From Uloborus plumipes (taxonomy: Eukaryota > Arthropoda > Arachnida > Araneae > Uloboridae): a DNA stretch of 64,000 nucleotides. Shown piece after piece: positions 58,582 to 64,000 of this stretch. Positions within the stretch are counted from its first letter, which is position 1, and every line of letters begins with the position of its first letter. The notes beneath the pieces were generated by a model. It saw only the letters and a list, made by a program, of their open reading frames with translations, did not search any database and was not told where the DNA came from. The stretch is from assembly GCA_038373865.1 (NCBI GenBank), contig JAXGGA010001086.1:106280-170279 (forward strand), in the 5' to 3' direction. The translations under genes and the position numbers were made by a program.

Positions 58582-59059
58582 CGACGGCCAAATTAAGCCG
58601 AATCCAGATCGTCTGAAACCTTTGATAGAAATGCCCGTCTTCAAGGACTCGTCTGCGTTGCAGCGTGCTTTAGGTATGTTTGCCTATTATTTCCGGTGGA
58701 TCAAGGGTTTTTCAGAGTAAATACGCCCACTACTAGGAAAGAAACAATTTCCTCTCTCTAGTGAAGTCACATTGGCGTTTAATTCGCTTAAAGATGATGT
58801 GGCCAATGCTACTTTGGCCGCTATTGAAGATATCATACCTTTCAGAGTTGAAACTGACGCTTCCGACTTTGCCATAGATGCCACTCTGAGTCAAACTAGC
58901 CTACCTGTTGCCTTTTCTCAAGAGCCTTAAACTCATCTGAACAAAAGCATTCTTCTCCAGAGAAAGAAGCGTATGCAATCGTTGAATCTCTCCGCCATTG
59001 GCGACATTTCTTGATGGGAAAACATTCTGAAGTGTTTACTGATTAACAAGCAACCAATG

Positions 59060-59402
59060 GATGCCCCAGCAAGCAAAACTTCTTGCATCAAGATTGACGT
59101 GTCAAGAAGGCAATCTTGCCTCAAGAATGTTATGTTACTGATTTTCGATTGTCAGAGTCTTGCCACAAGATTGTCTGACAAGGAGCATGCAACCTAATAT
59201 CAAGAAAATAACAAGATAGGTTGTTATTTTCTTGATGTGCAATCAAAGATTGTTATAACAAGAAAATATCAAGATCTTGACATTTTCTTGTCATGACAAT
59301 CTCCATGCAAGATGATATTGCTTTTGTAATCTTGCATAAAGATTGTTATAACAAGAAAATATCAAGATCTTGATTTCTTGTCATAACAATCTCTATGCAA
59401 GG
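59060..59402. repeat. Cluster of CAAGATCTTG-type palindromic hairpins
   Basis: At least three palindromic units share AACAAGAAAATATCAAGATC and its complement: about 59198-59240, 59248-59303 and 59341-59397. The last two start AGATTGTTATAACAAG and each folds into a hairpin of about 25 bp. The shorter words CAAGATTG and CAATCTTG are scattered from 59085. It terminates the gypsy fragment. Confidence 0.75.
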
Positions 59403-60214
59403 TGTTTTATTTATTTATTTATTTGTTATTTTCACTTCAAATTCACGAATTAAATTTCATTCTTAAACTATTTCTGGTATTCTTCAATATTGATTATTTT
59501 TCTAGCTGAAAAATGTTTTACGGCTGACACATGATAGGAAATTTACATGAAGATATTTTTGTTTATTATAATTGCAATTTAATTGTATTTAGTGAAAATG
59601 TCTACATTAACTTCAGATTAAACTTTACATCTTAAATTTGATGTTTCATTTTAGCTTGTAGAAAAAGTATTAAGCAAGTAGTTCTAACTTAATTTATTTT
59701 AATTGAAAATTTTTTTTATTTATTTTAATTGAATATTTTTGCGATCGATATTATTTTTTTTTTCTTCTTCTTATTATTATTTATGCTTAATAGAAGTGGG
59801 CTTGATAATAATTATGGCGCAATATTTGATTTATTTTTAAATTTAAGATTCTTTTAGTACTACAAAGACATAAAATGCCTAAGTTAGGATTAATTGAGGA
59901 GCATTAATTATACCTAGATAATCAACAAAAAATTGAAGTTACATTCTAGATAGATGTCAGCTTTAAAAATACTGTTTAGACAAAAAATCAATTTATCTTA
60001 AAGAATAACATAAATAGTTAATGAATAAAATTTAGCTTACTCGTGAGCTTGAAGAGTGATTCTGATAAAATCTTTACATGTAATCCCTTGTTGTCAGCCA
60101 CGTTCAGGAACGAAAAACTTTATTGTCACCCATTTCTGCAATTGATCGCGATATGGATTGTATAGCTCTGCGTCATCGAATAAATGCAGTAATAGGATCA
60201 TCTTACTACTATTA
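59403..60214. other. AT-rich sequence, no gene seen
   Basis: Very AT-rich with a (TTTA)n stretch near 59408-59430. No coding region or bounded element was recognised. Confidence 0.55.
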
Positions 60215-60216
60215 TA

Positions 60217-60865
60217 CAGGGTGTCCACTCCAATCGTGGACCAATAGCTAATTTCTAAACCGTTAGAGATAAGCATATAGTTTATTTAGGAAGAAATCTC
60301 AAAATTATGAAAGGAATTTTGGATCTATTCAATGTTTTTCAAAAAATCAAATTTTGAAAGAGTTACGAAATTTAAATTTTTATACAGCTCCCAGTCCTAT
60401 CAATCATATTTAGTAAAAGATTCTTGACACTGTAACGTTTAAAACAAAAAAAAAATCACTCTTCTACCAGAAAAATTGACCGAGTTATGACGTTTTGAAA
60501 AATCAAGATTTTGCATTGTTTCATGACGTCATCGAGAGATCGCTTAAGGGACCGTATGCGAAATCCTTCAAAATCTTGATTTTTCAAAACGTCATAACTC
60601 AGTCAATTTTTGTGGTAGAAGAGTGATTTTTTTTAGTTTTAAACGTTACAGTGTCAAAAATGTTTTACTAAATATGATTGATAGGATTGGGGGGCTGTAT
60701 AAAAATTTAAATTTTGTAACTCTTTCAAAATTTGATTTTTTGAAAAACATTGAATAGACCCAAAATTCCTTTCATAATTTGGAGATTTTTTCCTAAATAA
60801 ACTATATGCTTATCTCTAACGGTTTAGAAATTAGCTATTGGTCCACGATTGGAGTGGACACCCTA
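60217..60865. mobile_element. TA-flanked foldback MITE (649 bp)
   Basis: The ends YAGGGTGTCCACTCC in inverted orientation are flanked by TA (60215-60216 and 60866-60867). The arms are about 300 bp each and highly similar (60217 to about 60520, and about 60562 to 60865). The short centre contains TGACGTCA at about 60534. No coding content. Confidence 0.88.
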
Positions 60866-60867
60866 TA

Positions 60868-61265
60868 TATGCGAAAGTTTGTATGGATGTTTGGATGGAT
60901 GGATGTATGTTTGTTCCTCTTTCACGCAAAAACTACTGAATGGATTTTAATGAAATTTTTACCATAATGTAGCTTATACATCAGAATAACACATAGGCTA
61001 TAGTTTATAACGATATTTGAAAAAGTTCGATTGGTAGCGCGCTTTTCATTCCAATTTAAGGTACATTTTTCGTATAAATCCGCGAAGGCTTCCAACAAAC
61101 TAATTCAGTATTTAGTGCATCATCTCAACTTTCTGTCGATAGCTAGAATTGCGTGTATCATTTCTACTTTTCGCATTAAATTTTCAAGGCTTTTCTCCAG
61201 TCAAATCAAAAAGTAATTTTTTTTCAACTTCAGGGTTAATATCCAGGCTTTTACATAGGCATTGA
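60868..61265. other. Possible Helitron-derived sequence
   Basis: Contains GGATGGATGGATGTATGTTT and TTCACGCAAAAACTACTG, words I recall from the 5' parts of arthropod Helitrons. No terminus was identified. Weak. Confidence 0.3.
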
Positions 61266-61269
61266 AAAC

Positions 61270-63170
61270 GCAAGACCGAAGTCTGGAGCAGTGGCATCCC
61301 CAACCGAAACGGCTTTACCATCTTAAATTACTATCTGGAAAACAACATTCGCCTTATGGCTCCTAACTCCCCCACCCACTACTCCACCTTCTCAAATACC
61401 ACAATTGATTTTGCCTTACTAAAGAATATTGACTATGACTTTCAAATTGAAGCTCTCACCGAACTTAGTTCGGACCACTGTCCTGTGTCAGTTCAATTTG
61501 GGATTAACTGCAACTTGCCAAAACATAAAATCACTAGAACCTCAGTAAATTGGAACTATTTTACACATATCGTGCACGATCGCATCCCGGGTAACCCCTT
61601 GATCAACTCTGCAAATGACATTGAAGCCACCATCCAAAATCTTACAGCTAACATCAATTTTGCTTATGAGAGAGCAAAAATTACAAAGATCATCCCCGAA
61701 AACTATAACACCCTCCCTCGGTATATCACCGATTTAATTAAGCTAAAAAACAGAATAAAGAGGGACTGGCAAATTACAAAAGATCCCACTACCAAAACAA
61801 GACTCAACAATCTCCAAATTAATATCAAGCACCTCATTTCTGAACATAAAAATAATACCTTCAACAGTTATATTGAAAGTCTTGATGATAACACAAGCGC
61901 ATTCTATATGCTAATAAGGAAATTCTCTAAAAAGAGCCAACCAATTCCAGCCCTTCACACCGGCCGTGGCGGCCTTGCTTATACTGATGAAGATAAGGTT
62001 ACCGCACTAGCTAACACCTTAGAAGGCAATTTCCAACTGAACTCTAACGAATATGATGAGGAAACCATCTCCACTGTTAACCACACTGTTAATAATTTTT
62101 ATAGAAATCCCCCTGCTTCTTCCCCTCCCCCGATTATTGCTCCAATTGAAATAATGGAAATCATTAATAAACTCCAAACTAGAAAAGCTTCTGGTGAAGA
62201 TAACATCAAAAATATTTTCCTGAAACACCTCCCACTCAATGCAATTACAAACTTCACTAAAATTATCAACAAGGTACTGGCTTTTGGCTACTTTCCCAAA
62301 TGCTGGAAAAATGCCCTCGTCATACCTATTCCTAAGCCAAACACCGTCCTCACCTCTCCTCAAAACTATAGGCCCATCAGCCTTCTGAGCTCACTTTCTA
62401 AGGTACTAGAAAAACTAATTCTTAAGCTCATCAAAAAACATAATGAAGTGAATCAAATACTACCTAACATACAATTCGGGTTCAAAGACAAACATTCGAC
62501 CACCCACCAACTGGTGCGGATGGTCAATTTCATCACAGATAATATGAATGCCAAAAAGTTAACCTTAGGTATTTTCTTTGACATTGGTAAGGCCTTTGAC
62601 AGAGTTTGGCACGAAGGCCTTATTTATAAACTCATTGAACTTAAATTCCCCAACTATATAATCAAAATAATTCATCACTTTCTCCACAAACGCACTTTCC
62701 AAATTAAGTTGCAAGAGCATCTATCAAGAAAACATAATATTAATGCTGGGGTCCCTCAGGGGTCCTCAATTTCTCCTACCTTGTACAACATCTATACATA
62801 TGATTTTCCCACCCACCCCAAACATCTTACATGTCTATTCGCCGACGACACAAGTATTCTGGTGGGCGAATATAATAGAAGATTTGCACATAAATATCTA
62901 CAAGACTATGTAAATATTATCTCCGAATATCTCAACAAATGGCGCATCGCAATCAATCCTTCCAAAACACAAGCAATCTGTTTTTCCAGAGGGAACATCA
63001 CTTACCCCCCTCGCGTCATACTAAATAATGTTGAAATTAATTACTCTAGAAGTGTAAAATACTTAGGAGTTCACTTAGACTGCAAGCTGACATTTAATAC
63101 TCATATCACTGATGTGGTAAAGAAAGCAAAAATAAAACTAGGTTATGTCTTATCCTTACTATATAGCAGA
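61270..63170 (+). mobile_element. Jockey-like LINE, truncated at both ends
   Basis: A non-LTR retrotransposon copy starts inside the AP endonuclease domain and ends within the region after RT, where a second LINE in the opposite orientation begins. The reading frame has no stop over about 1.9 kb, so it is a fairly young copy. Confidence 0.85.
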
Positions 63171-63278
63171 CAAATACAAATACAAATACAAATGTGGCGA
63201 CCAGCAGCAGGCTCAGGGCCCAACTTGGCTGGTCCTAGTCAAATTAAAGACCCCAATGAAGATCAATGGCCCTCTTAA
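61356..63278 (+). CDS. Endonuclease-reverse transcriptase ORF fragment of Jockey-like LINE
   Basis: Homology begins in the same frame before the ATG, at about 61270 (WSSGIPNRNG), so the ATG at 61356 is internal, not the true start. Residues about 35-45 hold the SDHCPV end of the AP endonuclease. RT blocks follow: RKASGEDNIKN (about 272), NYRPISLLSSLSKVLEKL (about 331), IFFDIGKAFDRVWHEGL (about 405), AGVPQGSSISPTLYN (about 466), the catalytic FADD (about 493) and YLGVHLDCKLTFNTHI (about 570). All three catalytic Asp residues are visible. The last 35 or so residues, from about 63171, are read through the tail of the opposing LINE and are not part of the protein. The enzyme would copy its RNA at a nicked target, but with a partial endonuclease it is presumably inactive. 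Confidence 0.85.
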   Translation: MAPNSPTHYSTFSNTTIDFALLKNIDYDFQIEALTELSSDHCPVSVQFGINCNLPKHKITRTSVNWNYFTHIVHDRIPGNPLINSANDIEATIQNLTANINFAYERAKITKIIPENYNTLPRYITDLIKLKNRIKRDWQITKDPTTKTRLNNLQINIKHLISEHKNNTFNSYIESLDDNTSAFYMLIRKFSKKSQPIPALHTGRGGLAYTDEDKVTALANTLEGNFQLNSNEYDEETISTVNHTVNNFYRNPPASSPPPIIAPIEIMEIINKLQTRKASGEDNIKNIFLKHLPLNAITNFTKIINKVLAFGYFPKCWKNALVIPIPKPNTVLTSPQNYRPISLLSSLSKVLEKLILKLIKKHNEVNQILPNIQFGFKDKHSTTHQLVRMVNFITDNMNAKKLTLGIFFDIGKAFDRVWHEGLIYKLIELKFPNYIIKIIHHFLHKRTFQIKLQEHLSRKHNINAGVPQGSSISPTLYNIYTYDFPTHPKHLTCLFADDTSILVGEYNRRFAHKYLQDYVNIISEYLNKWRIAINPSKTQAICFSRGNITYPPRVILNNVEINYSRSVKYLGVHLDCKLTFNTHITDVVKKAKIKLGYVLSLLYSRQIQIQIQMWRPAAGSGPNLAGPSQIKDPNEDQWPS

Positions 63279-64000
63279 AGCCATCTACTCCATTGCTCTT
63301 TACCGCCTCTTCCGGTAAGCCGTTCCAAGTTCCCACTACCCTGCTAAAATAGTAATTTTTTCGAATTTCCTGGTTCGCCTGAGGTTTAAACAGCTTAAAA
63401 CAATGACCCCTTGTCCTGCTTTCCTTGCAAAACTCCAACCCTGCAACATCATTCATTTTAATAAATTTAAATAACTGAATCATGTCCCCTCTGGTTCTCC
63501 TTTGCTCAAGACTATACATATTAAGCATTCTAAGTCTGGAATCATAGTCTAAATTAGAAAATCCATTTACTAACCTTGTAGCCCTTCTTTGTACCCTTTC
63601 CAATAAATTAATGTCTTTCTTCAGATAAGGAGACCAAAACTGAACAGCATACTCCAAATGAGGTCTTACCAAACTTCTATATAGAGGCAGAAGAACCTTC
63701 TTAGATTTGTTTGAAATAGATCTATTAATAAACCCAAGCATCCTATTGGCTTTGTTACTAGCTATGCTGCACTGTTGACTGGACTTGAAATCCTGATTTA
63801 TTAAGACACCTAGATCCATAACATTATCTGCCCTACTAATGACTGAACCCTGTAAATAATAGCTTGTATGCTTATTTCCATGACCGAAATGCAGCACTTG
63901 ACATTTCCCAACATTAACTGCCATACCCCACTTGTCTGCCCATTTAGTAATATGATCCAAATCCTGTTGCAGCTGATTTATTTGTTCGTCATTTTCTACA
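63171..64000 (-). mobile_element. CR1/Jockey-superfamily LINE, 3' part (continues past window)
   Basis: A second non-LTR element on the minus strand. Its 3' end is a short (TTTGTA)n-type tail at 63171-63193, adjoining the broken Jockey-like RT. The coding part runs off the right edge of the window. Confidence 0.82.
63244..64000 (-). CDS. LINE reverse transcriptase C-terminal region (partial)
   Basis: The frame is open from the window edge (64000) to a stop at 63244, so the N-terminal part including the catalytic RT core lies outside. Visible are the RT thumb region (WADKWGMAVNVGKCQVLHFG), then LGVLINQDFKSSQQC, LPLYRSLVRPHLEYAVQFWS and LLERVQRRATRLV, and the C-terminal QRRTRGDMIQLFKFIK. These are typical of the region after RT in CR1-, L2- and Jockey-type LINEs. 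There is no internal stop over about 250 codons. Clade assignment is uncertain without the RT core. Confidence 0.85.
   Translation of the reverse strand, partial: VENDEQINQLQQDLDHITKWADKWGMAVNVGKCQVLHFGHGNKHTSYYLQGSVISRADNVMDLGVLINQDFKSSQQCSIASNKANRMLGFINRSISNKSKKVLLPLYRSLVRPHLEYAVQFWSPYLKKDINLLERVQRRATRLVNGFSNLDYDSRLRMLNMYSLEQRRTRGDMIQLFKFIKMNDVAGLEFCKESRTRGHCFKLFKPQANQEIRKNYYFSRVVGTWNGLPEEAVKSNGVDGFKRAIDLHWGL

Larger units (their letters stand above)
55855..59050 (+). pseudogene. Ty3/gypsy retrotransposon fragment (gag end to RNase H)
   Basis: Truncated at both ends and interrupted at 56988-58581. From 55895 one + frame runs through a zinc knuckle (CRKCGKKGD...C, with the usual His replaced), a protease site with the catalytic Asp replaced (YTGSS), and reverse transcriptase from about 56420 with the conserved FIDDD catalytic block. 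After the insertion, pol resumes at 58587 with the region after RT (KPNPDRLKPLIEMP), then RNase H words such as VETDASDFAIDATLSQ and EKEAYAIVESLRHWRHFL up to about 59045. In-frame stops lie at 56315-56317, 56414-56416 and about 58718-58720. No LTR or integrase was seen. It is clearly dead. Confidence 0.88.

Overview
The window looks like nuclear DNA from an animal, most likely an arthropod and quite possibly an arachnid such as a spider. The reasons are AT-rich intergenic sequence with long A/T homopolymers, one protein-coding gene with GT-AG introns, and dense mobile DNA of families common in arthropods (hAT, Tc1/mariner, piggyBac-like, Helitron, Transib-like, gypsy, Jockey-like LINE, tRNA-derived SINE). 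The arachnid guess is inference and was not tested by any search. No bacterial gene arrangement, operon, CRISPR array, rRNA or free-standing tRNA gene was seen.

Layout. 1-1870 is AT-rich and carries scattered copies of a GTACGCACTT motif. 1870-14949 is an extraordinary G-rich block. From 2445 to 14949 the + strand contains only G and T apart from one A at 6924, and the G content rises to nearly pure poly-G around 6835-7270 and then falls. It gives false open frames of over 4,000 codons in all three forward frames, because no stop codon can be written without A. It is probably a base-calling or assembly artefact, but it needs raw reads. 14950-27097 holds three inverted-repeat units: a hAT-type element with 8-bp target duplications (17114-20302) that encloses a 2.6-kb foldback, a TTAA-flanked foldback with divergent ~171-bp tandem repeats (22361-25613), and a small perfect hairpin (25949-26046).

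27106-39901 is the one clear host gene, a flavin-containing monooxygenase in four coding exons (543 residues). All three introns are phase 0. Intron 2 carries a very young, complete LTR unit (29361-32722) whose single ORF joins a gag-like N-terminus directly to an envelope-like C-terminus with no pol. Intron 3 carries a dead mariner (36706-37981) next to an (AT)n tract and a tRNA-derived SINE (38491-38755) with a clear target duplication.

40862-49044 holds a Helitron remnant with helicase C-terminus and a duplicated 5' end, a Tc1-type foldback (43215-44779), a pogo-like MITE and a hAT-like remnant. 49047-55597 is a large foldback split by a 4.1-kb hAT insertion (50978-55109). 55855-59050 is a broken Ty3/gypsy pol fragment interrupted by a Transib-like element (56988-58581) with RSS-like ends and a CGACG target duplication. 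59060-60865 has palindromic hairpin repeats and a TA-flanked foldback MITE. 61270-63170 is a Jockey-like LINE with an open RT frame, and 63171-64000 is a second LINE on the minus strand that runs off the window.

Only the FMO looks like a working host gene. The rest records repeated and nested transposition, with an unusual number of long inverted repeats that could form hairpin RNA if transcribed.
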